A program made the translations under genes and the position numbers. Of a stretch of 64,000 nt of DNA, positions 26,555 to 35,059 are shown one piece after another. The DNA comes from an uncultured Clostridia bacterium (lineage in GTDB: Bacteria; Bacillota; Clostridia; Oscillospirales; Oscillospiraceae): positions 1 through 64,000 of the forward strand of contig CAMFBN010000008.1 in the NCBI GenBank assembly GCA_945948535.1. Reading direction: 5' to 3'. The notes beneath the pieces were generated by a model. The model was not told the DNA's origin and did no database searches. It saw only the letters and a list, made by a program, of their open reading frames with translations. How positions within the stretch are numbered: the first letter of the stretch is position 1; each line of letters begins with the position of its first letter.

Positions 26555-27697
26555 ATGGAGCGGATTCACATTTTGTTTGTCCAACATAAGCTGGTCTGCG
26601 GCGGGGCAGAGCAGGCTCTGTTCGATCTGATTGGCCTTTTGGATAAGAAACGCTTTGAGGCAAAGGTATTTGTACAGAATCCGGGCGGCGAGTGGGAGCA
26701 GAAATTCCGGGACGCCGGTATTGCGCTCGTTTACGACTATTCCTGCCGCCAGCCCACCTGGAATCCCATCAAAAAGCTGGGCAATCTTTCCAAAAAGCTC
26801 CGAATCCGGAAGGCTTACCAAGGCGGCGGCGGGGGGCTTTTGGAGGTATGCCTGCCCCATTGGGCGGATATTGTGGTATCCTACAATGTCTGGTATCATG
26901 AAGAGCTGGTGTTTGCGAAGAACGCGAAAACCGTAAAGTACATTCACGGCGATCCCGGCACCAACCCCGACTACCGGAATGAAGCGGAAAATCACCGGGA
27001 ACTGCTCAGCCGGTTTGACCGGATTGTCTGTGTTTCCCGGTCCGCGTGGAACGCGTTCCGGCAGATCAGCGGCCTGACCCAGGGGGTTGAGCTGCATTAT
27101 AACCCAATGAACAGCGAGAATGTCCGCCGCCTGGCGAATGAGGAAGCGGACCTGCCGGATTCCGACCTGCCCTATATCTGCGCGGTGGGGCGGCTTTCTG
27201 CGGAAAAGGCCTTTGAACGGCTGATTGTGATACACAAGCGCCTGCTGGATCGGGGAATTGCTCACAGACTGGTGATTGTCGGCGACGGCCCGGATGGGGA
27301 TTTCCTGCGGCGGCTGATCCGGGCCATGGGGCTGGAGGATACGGTTGTCATGGCGGGCTACCAGCCGAACCCCTATCCGTATATGAAGCACAGCCGTTTT
27401 CTGGTCAGCAGCTCCTATACGGAGGGTCTGCCGGTGATTGCCATGGAGGCGCTGTGCCTGGGCGTGCCCATGGTAACGCCCATTGACTCGGTGGGCGAGG
27501 TATTCGGCGGTGAAACCTGCGGCCTGATTACGGAAAACAGCAACGCGGCACTGGAAGATGCCATCGCGCGGATGCTGACGGATGAAAAGCTTTATCAGCA
27601 GATGAAGCAGGGCGCACAGAGCCGAAGCGCCTTTTTTGACGGAACCAGAATGGTTCGGGAAATTGAGGATCTGTTTACGGAGCTTGCGGAGAGCTGA
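26555..27697 (+). CDS. GT4 glycosyltransferase
   Basis: A 380-aa GT-B enzyme: HILFVQHKLVCGGAEQALFDLIGLL, WADIVVSYNVWYHEELVF, YICAVGRLSAEKAFERLIVIHKRL, SSYTEGLPVIAMEALCLGVPMVTP. It begins 3 nt after wzt, so it belongs to the same unit. Donor unknown. Confidence 0.88.
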   Translation: MERIHILFVQHKLVCGGAEQALFDLIGLLDKKRFEAKVFVQNPGGEWEQKFRDAGIALVYDYSCRQPTWNPIKKLGNLSKKLRIRKAYQGGGGGLLEVCLPHWADIVVSYNVWYHEELVFAKNAKTVKYIHGDPGTNPDYRNEAENHRELLSRFDRIVCVSRSAWNAFRQISGLTQGVELHYNPMNSENVRRLANEEADLPDSDLPYICAVGRLSAEKAFERLIVIHKRLLDRGIAHRLVIVGDGPDGDFLRRLIRAMGLEDTVVMAGYQPNPYPYMKHSRFLVSSSYTEGLPVIAMEALCLGVPMVTPIDSVGEVFGGETCGLITENSNAALEDAIARMLTDEKLYQQMKQGAQSRSAFFDGTRMVREIEDLFTELAES

Positions 27698-27717
27698 CCT
27701 GCGGCGGAGGAGAAAGT

Positions 27718-28686
27718 ATGGCGGTTATCAGTGTCATCGTCCCAATTTACAATACAGAAAAACTGCTTCCCAGATGTGTAGACAGCATTCTGGCCCAGAC
27801 CTTTCAGGACTTTGAGTTGATTCTTGTGGACGACGGCAGTACCGACGGCAGCGGGGGCCTCTGCGATAAATTCGCGGGGCGGGACAGCCGGATCACTGTC
27901 CTGCATCAGAAAAACAGCGGTGTGGGTGCGGCACGAAACGCGGGACTGGACTGGGTGTATGCCCATTCTGACAGCCGGTGGATCACCTTTGTGGACAGTG
28001 ATGACTGGGCCCATCCGAAGATGCTGGAATGCCTTCTGGATGCGGCGGTGTCCGGTGGTGCACAGCTCAGCATTTGCGGCTATCAGGAGCTGTCGGGTGG
28101 GGAATTGGATCCATCTGCGGGATTAACGGCACCGGAGCGCTGGAAACCGGCAGACTTCTACCTTCAGCAGCAAATTCTGGGGACGGTGCCCTGGGGCAAG
28201 CTGTATGCCAGAAGCTGCTTTGCATCCATCCGCTATCCGGTAGGAACCTACTTTGACGATGAGTATGTGACGTATCGGATCCTCTTTGCGCAGGAGTACC
28301 TGCCGGTGGTGCCGGCACGGCTGTACGCCTATTACTGGAATCCTGAGGGTCTGACGAAGAAACCCTGGAATCCCAGACGGATGGAGGTCTGGCAGGCCTA
28401 TGAGCAGCAGATCGATTTTTTCACCCGGCGGGCGGATGCGGATATGTGCGCCTTCCGGTTTCGGGAGTATCTGGAGAATGTCTACGCCCAGCTGCTTGAG
28501 GTGCGTTCGGCGCTGGAGGGGCTGGAAAAATATGAGCGTCAGATTCGCAGCCATCTGCGGCGCCTGATCTGGCGGGCGTGGCGTTTGGGCTATATTGAAT
28601 TCTGGGTGGATTATGAGATGCTTTCCGCCTGCAGCCCCATTGCGGCAAAGCTGGGCCGTTTCTGGATGGAATGCAGTGGAAAATAG
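27718..28686 (+). CDS. GT2 glycosyltransferase (322 aa)
   Basis: Capsule-type GT2: VISVIVPIYNTEKLLPRCVDSILAQ, LVDDGSTDGSGGLCDKFAGRD, NSGVGAARNAGLD, then an insert WVYAHSDSRWITFVDSDDWAHP also found in the gene at 30467. The late block YAYYWNPEGLTKKPWNPRRM is again matched at 30467. The two are the closest pair among the seven paralogues. GGAGG site before the ATG. Confidence 0.88.
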   Translation: MAVISVIVPIYNTEKLLPRCVDSILAQTFQDFELILVDDGSTDGSGGLCDKFAGRDSRITVLHQKNSGVGAARNAGLDWVYAHSDSRWITFVDSDDWAHPKMLECLLDAAVSGGAQLSICGYQELSGGELDPSAGLTAPERWKPADFYLQQQILGTVPWGKLYARSCFASIRYPVGTYFDDEYVTYRILFAQEYLPVVPARLYAYYWNPEGLTKKPWNPRRMEVWQAYEQQIDFFTRRADADMCAFRFREYLENVYAQLLEVRSALEGLEKYERQIRSHLRRLIWRAWRLGYIEFWVDYEMLSACSPIAAKLGRFWMECSGK

Positions 28687-28704
28687 GAGAAAGGCGGGGT
28701 TTCT

Positions 28705-29679
28705 GTGCCGGAAATCAGCATTATTGTCCCGGTGTACCGGGCGGAAAAATACTTGAATGATTGTGTTGACAGCATTCTGAACCAGACGTATTCGGATTTT
28801 GAGCTGGTGCTGATTGAGGATGGCAGCCCGGACCAGAGCGGCGCCATCTGCGATGAATACGCCCAGCGGGATGACCGGGTGCGGGTGATTCACCAGAAAA
28901 ATCAGGGTCAGGCGGCGGCGAGAAATCATGCCCTGCCCATGACCCAGGGAAAGTGGCTGTGCTATGTGGACAGCGACGACACCATCCATCCCCAGATGCT
29001 GGAGCAGCTGCACCGGGCGGCGGTGGAAAGCGGCGCGGGCATCAGTATGTGCCAAATGCTGGAAGCCCCGGAACCTCCCGAGGATTATGAACAGCCGGTG
29101 GAATTTTCCTATACGCTTCTGACCATGGACGAAAAAACCCTGACGGAGCTTCACGACCGGGAGGCCTATCCCGGCTGGGTGGCCTGCGCAAAGCTGATCC
29201 GCCGGGAGTATGTGGAGGGGTATCCCTTCCATACGGGCCGGGTCTACGAGGACAACGAGGCGGTGACCCGGTGGCTTCTTCCGGCTAAGACGCTGGCGAT
29301 GCTTCCAACACAGCTGTATTTTTACCGGACGAACCCGGAAAGTACCACAAAGAGCCAGTTCAGCCTGAAAAGGCTGGATTATCTCTGGGCACTGGAAAGC
29401 ATGATCAGCTATTTTCAGTCGGTGGGCTTCCACACCCTTGCCCAGCGGTTTGTGGAGCGGTATGTGGAGGCGGCGGCCTCTGCCTGCTACGGCGTGCGCA
29501 ATGAGCTGAAACGTCCGGAGCGGGCCAACGGAATTCTGGCGGATGTTCAGAGGTTTCTGCGGCGGGAGAATCTGAAGCTGACCCGGCGGGAACGGCTGAG
29601 CCTGCTGGAAGCAGCCCACCCAAACGCCATGGGCCGCTTCTGGTCCGTGGCGGAGAAGGTGCGAAAGCTCTGGAAATGA
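28705..29679 (+). CDS. GT2 glycosyltransferase (324 aa)
   Basis: Starts at GTG 28705: ISIIVPVYRAEKYLNDCVDS, LIEDGSPDQSGAICDEYAQRD (IEDG for VDDG), NQGQAAARNHALP, YVDSDDTIHPQM. It has the C-terminal helical region of its paralogues. The ribosome site (GGCGGGG) is weaker than in neighbours. Donor unknown. Confidence 0.87.
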   Translation: MPEISIIVPVYRAEKYLNDCVDSILNQTYSDFELVLIEDGSPDQSGAICDEYAQRDDRVRVIHQKNQGQAAARNHALPMTQGKWLCYVDSDDTIHPQMLEQLHRAAVESGAGISMCQMLEAPEPPEDYEQPVEFSYTLLTMDEKTLTELHDREAYPGWVACAKLIRREYVEGYPFHTGRVYEDNEAVTRWLLPAKTLAMLPTQLYFYRTNPESTTKSQFSLKRLDYLWALESMISYFQSVGFHTLAQRFVERYVEAAASACYGVRNELKRPERANGILADVQRFLRRENLKLTRRERLSLLEAAHPNAMGRFWSVAEKVRKLWK

Positions 29680-29694
29680 CCGGGAGGGACACAC

Positions 29695-30465
29695 ATGGCA
29701 ATCCCAAAAGTGATTCATTACTGCTGGTTCGGCGGCAAGCCTAAGCCGAAGCTGGCGGAAAAATGCTTGAAAAGCTGGAAAAAATACTGCCCCGATTGGA
29801 AAATCGTGGAGTGGAATGAAGAGAATTTTGACCTGTCCGCCGCGCCGGACTACGTTCAGCAGGCCATGGCAGCCGGACGCTGGGCCTTTGTCACGGACTA
29901 TGTGCGGCTTTGCGCCCTGACACAGCAGGGCGGCGTCTACATGGATACGGACGTGGAGCTGGTGAAGCCCCTCGACCCGTTTTTAAAGCATCAGGCCTTT
30001 GCGGGCTTTGAGCACCCGGACCGGGTGCAGACGGGACTGCTTGCCTGTGAGAAGGATTTTCCTCTGTTCCGGGAATTCCTTCAGCACTATGACCACGCCA
30101 GCTTTCTGCTGCCGGACGGCACGCCGGATACCACCACCAACGTGCAGGTTTTGACAGATTTATGCCTGCAAAAGGGCCTTGTCTGCAATGACCGGCTGCA
30201 AACGGTGGCGGGACTGACCATCTATCCCCGGGAGGTTTTCTGCCCGGTGGATTTTGACACCAAGGTGCTGAAAAAAACCAGGAAAACCGCTGCGATTCAC
30301 TGGTTTTCAGGCTCCTGGCAGACAGAGGAGGAACGGCAGTTTCTGGAAGCCGAGGCCAAACGTATGGCAGAAGAAAGACGAAGTGAACGACGGGTAGCCA
30401 TCGGCACCCGTCTGCTGGGCGAAAAGGGCTACGAGAAGGTCAAGTCGATTCTGAAAGGGAAGTAA
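29695..30465 (+). CDS. GT32-like capsular polysaccharide glycosyltransferase
   Basis: A 256-aa protein with IPKVIHYCWFGGKPKPKLAEKCLKSW, WAFVTDYVRLCALTQQGGVYMDTDVELVKPLDPF (DxD) and IHWFSGSW. This is the DXD-containing GT32/Gly_transf_sug family common in capsule loci, using nucleotide sugars and retaining the anomer. GGGAGGG site; only one base separates it from the next gene. Confidence 0.9.
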   Translation: MAIPKVIHYCWFGGKPKPKLAEKCLKSWKKYCPDWKIVEWNEENFDLSAAPDYVQQAMAAGRWAFVTDYVRLCALTQQGGVYMDTDVELVKPLDPFLKHQAFAGFEHPDRVQTGLLACEKDFPLFREFLQHYDHASFLLPDGTPDTTTNVQVLTDLCLQKGLVCNDRLQTVAGLTIYPREVFCPVDFDTKVLKKTRKTAAIHWFSGSWQTEEERQFLEAEAKRMAEERRSERRVAIGTRLLGEKGYEKVKSILKGK

Positions 30466-30466
30466 C

Positions 30467-31432
30467 ATGGCAAACATCAGTGTGATCGTACCGGTCTATA
30501 AGGTCGAGGAATTCCTGAGCCGCTGCGTGGACAGCATTCTGCGCCAGAGCTATCCCGACTTTGACCTGATTCTGGTGGACGACGGCAGCCCTGACAGCTG
30601 CGGCGCCCTGTGCGACGCCTACGCGGAACGGGACAGCCGTATCCATGTGATTCATCAGGAAAACGGCGGCCTGTCCGCCGCCCGGAATTCCGGCATCGAC
30701 TGGGCCTTTGCCAGCAGCGACAGCCGCTGGCTGGCCTTCGTGGACAGCGACGACTGGGTACACCCGGATTTCTTGAAGGTGCTCTACGAGACGGCCGAGC
30801 AGACCCTCTGTAAAATCAGCGCCTGCGATTTTTTTCGCACCTCCGGCGAGGACTTCCCGGAGCAGCCCTATAATACTGCCATGCGCATTGCCAGCGCCGA
30901 TTTCTACTGCGGCGATTACCAGAACGGACAGACAGCGGTGGCCTGGAATAAGCTCTATCACAAGTCCCTGTTTAAGAATCTGCGCTACCCGGTGGGAAAA
31001 CTCCACGAGGACGAATTTACCACCTATCAGGCAGTCTATCAGGCGGGAACTGTCGGTGTGACGCCCATGGTGCTGTACGCCTACTATCAGAATCCGGGCG
31101 GCATCATGAAGGCCCCGTGGAGTCCAAAGCGGATGCACACGCTGGAGGCCTTTGAGCAGCAGATTGCCTTTGCCCGGAGCCGCAAGGATGATCGGCTGCT
31201 GAAAAAGGCGGCGGAGCAGTACCTGTTCAGCAGCTACGAGCAGCTGGAGCAGGCGTCGGTGGTGTTTGCCAAGGAACTGCGGCAGAAGCTTCGCACAGCC
31301 CTGAAGCTGACGAGAGCGTGCGGAACCTTCCGGCCCGGCTGGAAGACTCTTTGGGCCTATGAGGCCGCCTATCCCTGCAAGCCGTTTTGGTGGCTGCTGT
31401 CCAAAATCCACCGGGAGGGGGACGCGACGTGA
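30467..31432 (+). CDS. GT2 glycosyltransferase (321 aa)
   Basis: Capsule-type GT2: ISVIVPVYKVEEFLSRCVDSILRQ, LVDDGSPDSCGALCDAYAERD, NGGLSAARNSGID, insert WAFASSDSRWLAFVDSDDWVHP, and late YAYYQNPGGIMKAPWSPKRM. Insert and late block are shared with the gene at 27718. It ends with a GTGA overlap with the next GT2 gene. Confidence 0.88.
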   Translation: MANISVIVPVYKVEEFLSRCVDSILRQSYPDFDLILVDDGSPDSCGALCDAYAERDSRIHVIHQENGGLSAARNSGIDWAFASSDSRWLAFVDSDDWVHPDFLKVLYETAEQTLCKISACDFFRTSGEDFPEQPYNTAMRIASADFYCGDYQNGQTAVAWNKLYHKSLFKNLRYPVGKLHEDEFTTYQAVYQAGTVGVTPMVLYAYYQNPGGIMKAPWSPKRMHTLEAFEQQIAFARSRKDDRLLKKAAEQYLFSSYEQLEQASVVFAKELRQKLRTALKLTRACGTFRPGWKTLWAYEAAYPCKPFWWLLSKIHREGDAT

Positions 31433-32400
31433 ATCAGACCATTTCTGTGATTGTGCCTGTTTATAATGTGGCGGGCTACCTTCCTCAGTGCGTGGACAGC
31501 ATTTTGTCTCAGGACTACGGGGATTTGGAGATCATTCTCATCGATGACGGTTCCACGGACACGTCCGGTGAACTCTGTGACCGTTATGCGGCACTGGACA
31601 GCCGGGTGCGGGTGATCCACCAGAAAAACGGCGGCGCGGCAGCCGCGAAAAACGCCGGTCTGCGGCTTGCCACCGGGGAATATCTGGCCTTCGCGGACAG
31701 CGACGACTATCTGGAACCGGGCGCCTACGGCTTTCTGATGAAGGCTTTATTGGAAAATGGCGCGGACGCGGCGCAAGGCTCCTTCCGGGAGGTTTACCGA
31801 AACCGGGCCGAGGAACAGCGGATTTCGGAGGAAATCTTGGAGGGCTATGACTACCTTCTCCGGTTTCCCAAGGATTTTTCCTGTGCGCTGCTGTGGAACA
31901 AGCTGTACCGGCGGGCGCTTTTTGACGGTGTGTTCTTTGAGGAAGGGCACAAGATTGACGACGAATATTTTACCTATCAGGGCTTTTTGCAGCCCCGGAA
32001 GGTGGTGCGCGCCGACCGTATTGTCTACAACTACCGAAAGCGGGCTTCCAGCGTCATGAGCTCTCCGGAATCGGCGGAGCGGCTGGTGCTGGACTGTCTG
32101 GACAGCGCGGCGAAGCGCCGTCGGAAAATTTTGGACACCCTGCCGCAGCTTCGGGAGCCCTTTGATGAAAACTATCTGGACGTAATCTGGTACTTGTCCG
32201 GCAACGAGGGCAGCACGGAGAGAACCCTGCAAGCTCTAAAGGACAGCCTGCATTCCTATCTGCGGGAAAAGGGGAGAACCCGCCCACCGGTATATTTGTG
32301 GTGGGGGCTGGCAAAGCTTTGGCTGATCCCTGTGCCCCGGCTGCTGACGCTCTGCAAACGTACCTGCAAGCAGATTGATTTATCGGATTATTTTGACTGA
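31429..32400 (+). CDS. GT2 glycosyltransferase (323 aa), last gene of the locus
   Basis: The start is GTG 31429 inside the preceding stop (GTGA), behind GGGAGGGGG; the track start at 31387 lies in the upstream gene. Motifs: ISVIVPVYNVAGYLPQCVDSILSQ, LIDDGSTDTSGELCDRYAALD, NGGAAAAKNAGLR, FADSDDYLEPGA. It has the usual LLWNKLYRRALFDGVFFEEGHKIDDEYFTYQ block. No clear terminator follows; prfB has its own promoter 14 nt downstream. Confidence 0.87.
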   Translation: MNQTISVIVPVYNVAGYLPQCVDSILSQDYGDLEIILIDDGSTDTSGELCDRYAALDSRVRVIHQKNGGAAAAKNAGLRLATGEYLAFADSDDYLEPGAYGFLMKALLENGADAAQGSFREVYRNRAEEQRISEEILEGYDYLLRFPKDFSCALLWNKLYRRALFDGVFFEEGHKIDDEYFTYQGFLQPRKVVRADRIVYNYRKRASSVMSSPESAERLVLDCLDSAAKRRRKILDTLPQLREPFDENYLDVIWYLSGNEGSTERTLQALKDSLHSYLREKGRTRPPVYLWWGLAKLWLIPVPRLLTLCKRTCKQIDLSDYFD

Positions 32401-32413
32401 TGGCAAAAAAAGC

Positions 32414-32441
32414 TTGCAATTTCGGAACTTTTTGGTATACT
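32414..32441 (+). promoter_or_regulatory. Promoter of prfB
   Basis: TTGCAA (32414-32419), a 16-nt spacer, TATACT (32436-32441), 31 nt before the prfB start. Confidence 0.75.
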
Positions 32442-32472
32442 GGGAATCGGCAATTTGACGAAATGAGAGAGT

Positions 32473-33606
32473 ATGGCTATGAATATTGAATTTGACGCGT
32501 ATAAGCAGAAATTGAACGACTGCCGCCCGGCGCTGGAGGGCTTGGCGGATTCTCTGAATGTGGAGGGCCTGCGCAGTGAGCTGGAGCGGCTCCACGCCAT
32601 GCAGGAGGCCCCCGGCTTCTGGGACGACCCGGAAAAGAGCCAGAAGATCGTGGTCAAGACCCGGCAGACGGAAAATAAAATTGAACGGTACGAAAAAATG
32701 CTCTCCACCTGGGACGACCTCATGACCATCTGCGAAATGGCGGAGGAAGAGGACGATGACTCCATGCTGGAGGAGCTGAAGGAAGGGTATGAAACCCTGG
32801 CGGAGGAGATGGAGACCTGCCGTCTGGAAACCCTGCTCACCGGCCATTACGACAAGAACAACGCCCTTATGAGCTTTCACGCCGGCGCAGGCGGCACCGA
32901 GGCCCAGGATTGGGCCCAGATGCTCTACCGGATGTACACCCGCTGGGCGGAACGCCACGGCTTTACCTATAAGATTCTGGACTATCAGGAGGGCGACGAA
33001 GCGGGCATCAAGTCTGCCGACATCCTCATCGAGGGCGAGAATGCCTACGGCTTCCTGAAGGGCGAGAACGGCGTCCACCGGCTGGTTCGGGTGTCTCCCT
33101 TTGATGCCAACGCCCGCCGTCAGACCTCCTTCTCCGCCATCGAGGTCATTCCGGAAATCGAGGATGATTCTCAGGATGTGGACATCCGCCCCGAGGACTA
33201 CGAGATGCAGGTCTACCGTTCCTCCGGCGCCGGCGGCCAGCACATCAACAAGACCTCCTCCGCCGTCCGCCTGATTCACAAGGCCACGGGCATCGTGGTG
33301 TCCTGCCAGACCGAGCGGAGCCAGTTCCAGAACAAGGAGACCTGTCTGAAAATGCTGCGCTCCAAGCTGGTGGAGATCAAGGAACGGGAGCATCTGGACA
33401 AGATTTCCGACATCAAGGGCGTGCAGCAGAAGATCGAGTGGGGCAGCCAGATCCGCAATTACGTGTTCATGCCCTACACGCTGGTAAAGGACACCCGCAC
33501 CGGCTGCGAGACCTCCAACGTGAACGCGGTCATGGACGGCGCGCTGGACCCCTTCATCGAAAGCTACCTGAACTGCCTTGCCACCGGCAATTGGGTGCAG
33601 AAATAA
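32473..33606 (+). CDS. prfB: Peptide chain release factor 2
   Basis: A 377-aa class I release factor. It has the codon-recognition motif VSPFDAN (SPF type, UGA/UAA specific) and the catalytic SSGAGGQHINKTSSAVRL (GGQ, which triggers peptidyl-tRNA hydrolysis). The reading frame is continuous through the point where many bacteria carry the autoregulatory CUU-UGA frameshift: here the codons are TCT CTG AAT (S-L-N), so no programmed shift exists. The start could be ATG 32473 or 32479; the Shine-Dalgarno sequence is weak (GAGAGA). Confidence 0.96.
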   Translation: MAMNIEFDAYKQKLNDCRPALEGLADSLNVEGLRSELERLHAMQEAPGFWDDPEKSQKIVVKTRQTENKIERYEKMLSTWDDLMTICEMAEEEDDDSMLEELKEGYETLAEEMETCRLETLLTGHYDKNNALMSFHAGAGGTEAQDWAQMLYRMYTRWAERHGFTYKILDYQEGDEAGIKSADILIEGENAYGFLKGENGVHRLVRVSPFDANARRQTSFSAIEVIPEIEDDSQDVDIRPEDYEMQVYRSSGAGGQHINKTSSAVRLIHKATGIVVSCQTERSQFQNKETCLKMLRSKLVEIKEREHLDKISDIKGVQQKIEWGSQIRNYVFMPYTLVKDTRTGCETSNVNAVMDGALDPFIESYLNCLATGNWVQK

Positions 33607-33628
33607 GCAAAAAAGTGAGATTCAGCCC

Positions 33629-33657
33629 TTGAAATTTGCATAGTCATATGCTATACT
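33629..33657 (+). promoter_or_regulatory. Promoter of secG, with a two-hairpin leader
   Basis: TTGAAA (33629-33634), 17-nt spacer, TATACT (33652-33657). The leader before secG holds two small stems: CGGTG / CACCG and TTCGC / GCGAA. Confidence 0.8.
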
Positions 33658-33742
33658 ATACGGGCTATTGTGAGGTTTACGGTGCTTTTCACCGAATACC
33701 GTTCGCTTTTCCGCGAATACAGGCGGAAGGAGGTTACTGAAA

Positions 33743-33979
33743 ATGGAGATTCTGAAGACTGTTCTGATCATTCTGGAGGCCCTGTGCTCTTTGGCGCTGA
33801 TCGTTGTCGTCCTGATGCAGTCCGGTAAGGAGGCTGGCCTTTCCAGCACGTTCACCGGCGCTTCCGAGACGTATCTGAGCAAGAATAAGAAGGGCAATCT
33901 GGATGCCGTCCTGGCTTCCGCTACCAAGTGGATCGCTCTGGCCTGGGTTTTGCTGACCCTGTCCCTGAGTCTGGTGTAA
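33743..33979 (+). CDS. secG: Preprotein translocase subunit SecG
   Basis: A 78-aa protein with two membrane helices (about 5-24 and 58-77) joined by the typical SecG loop: VVVLMQSGKEAGLSSTFTGASETYL. It is an accessory subunit of the SecYEG channel. AAGGAGG precedes the ATG. It is a single-gene unit with its own promoter and terminator. Confidence 0.95.
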   Translation: MEILKTVLIILEALCSLALIVVVLMQSGKEAGLSSTFTGASETYLSKNKKGNLDAVLASATKWIALAWVLLTLSLSLV

Positions 33980-33992
33980 TTTGGATGCCGAC

Positions 33993-34022
33993 AAGACCAC
34001 GGAAGTAATCCGTGGTCTTTTT
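33993..34022 (+). terminator. Terminator of secG
   Basis: An 11-bp perfect stem AAGACCACGGA / TCCGTGGTCTT (33993-34003 and 34009-34019), 5-nt loop, followed by TTT. Confidence 0.92.
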
Positions 34023-34033
34023 CGTTTTGATAC

Positions 34034-34192
34034 TGATTCTCAATAGAAAACTTCAATTCGCAAGAATTGGAGTTTTTATTAGAGAATCATATGAGACGGG
34101 ATTCTGTGATTTTCCTTTCCAAAAATCACAGAATCGACAACGCCGTAAGGCGGTGTCTTCTTATTAAAGATCAAAGATTTTTAATAAGAAAT
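34034..34192. repeat. Cluster of four hairpins between secG and the PHP gene
   Basis: Stem 1 spans 34034-34089: outer TGATTCTC / GAGAATCA and inner AAAACTTCAATTC / GAATTGGAGTTTT around a GCAA loop. Stem 2: GATTCTGTGATTTT / AAAATCACAGAATC, a perfect 14-bp pair. Stem 3: GACA-a-CGCC GTAA GGCG-g-TGTC. Stem 4: CTTATTAAAGATC / GATTTTTAATAAG. Stems 1 and 4 are each followed by a similar TATGAGAnnGGAT stretch, suggesting a repeated module. No protein is encoded. Confidence 0.7.
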
Positions 34193-34215
34193 AGTATGAG
34201 AAAGGATGAAACTAC

Positions 34216-34929
34216 ATGAAACCTTTGATTGCAGACTTGCATATGCACTCGATTATGAGCGGCCACGCCTTCGGAACCATCCGGGAACTGGCGGCGGCTG
34301 CGGCGGAGCGGGGACTGAAACTCATCGGTGTTACCGAGCATGGCCCCGGGATTCCCGGAACGGTGGAGCCGATTTATTTTCGGAATCTGACGGACGCCCC
34401 CAGAATGCTCTACGGCGTGGAGATGCTCTACGGCAGCGAGGTCAACATTCTGAACAACGGCACCGTGGATTTGGACGCGCGGCACCTGAACTGCCTTGAC
34501 TACGCTGTGGCGGGCATCCACGGCCTGTGCTACGAGGATGCGGGGGTGGTGAAAAACACCGACAACGTAATCCGCTGTATGGAAAACCCCAAAGTCAGGT
34601 TCATTTCCCACCCGGACTGCGACACCTACCCCGTGGATTATCCCGCGCTGGTCGCCGGGGCCAAGGCCACCGGAACCGCGCTGGAGGTAAACAACAGCTC
34701 TCTGCGCAAACCCACCATGCGTCCCGGCTGTGAGAAAAATTACGCCGCCATGGTGCCTCTGTGCATGGAAGCGGGGGTGCCCATCATTGTCAACACGGAC
34801 GCCCATGACCCCTCTGCGGTAGGAAATTTCAACCTTGCCATGGCCCTTCTGGAGAAGCTGGGGGTGGACGACGGCCTGATTCTCAACAACGATCTGGAGA
34901 AGCTGAAAAAATTTCTGCTGGAAAAATAA
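34216..34929 (+). CDS. PHP-domain phosphatase, YcdX-like
   Basis: A 237-aa polymerase-and-histidinol-phosphatase fold. Metal motifs are DLHMHS near the N terminus, TEHGPG, GVEMLYGSEVNI, AGIHG, SHPDCDTYPVDY and NTDAHDP near the C terminus, matching the trinuclear-metal YcdX branch. The substrate is unknown. The Shine-Dalgarno (AAAGGATG) lies at the end of the preceding hairpin cluster, so those structures sit in its leader if it is transcribed from upstream. Confidence 0.88.
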   Translation: MKPLIADLHMHSIMSGHAFGTIRELAAAAAERGLKLIGVTEHGPGIPGTVEPIYFRNLTDAPRMLYGVEMLYGSEVNILNNGTVDLDARHLNCLDYAVAGIHGLCYEDAGVVKNTDNVIRCMENPKVRFISHPDCDTYPVDYPALVAGAKATGTALEVNNSSLRKPTMRPGCEKNYAAMVPLCMEAGVPIIVNTDAHDPSAVGNFNLAMALLEKLGVDDGLILNNDLEKLKKFLLEK

Positions 34930-34980
34930 CTTACTGTATGTTCGCATAAAATGGGGCGGGGAAGCTACAGCGCATTTGGG

Positions 34981-35009
34981 TAGATTTATTTTTTGCTTTG
35001 TGGTAAAAT
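34981..35009 (+). promoter_or_regulatory. Likely promoter of pepD (extended -10)
   Basis: TGG-TAAAAT (-10 at 35004-35009) with only a weak -35 (TAGATT, 34981-34986) at 17 nt. It lies about 50 nt before the start codon. Confidence 0.5.
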
Positions 35010-35059
35010 AGATTCGTCGCAAACAGAGATGTCATTAAGAACGTAAAGGAGCGATTGCT

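Noticed and set aside
32560-32600. Programmed +1 frameshift in prfB
   Set aside because: The frame is open from start to stop, and no in-frame TGA occurs at the expected position.
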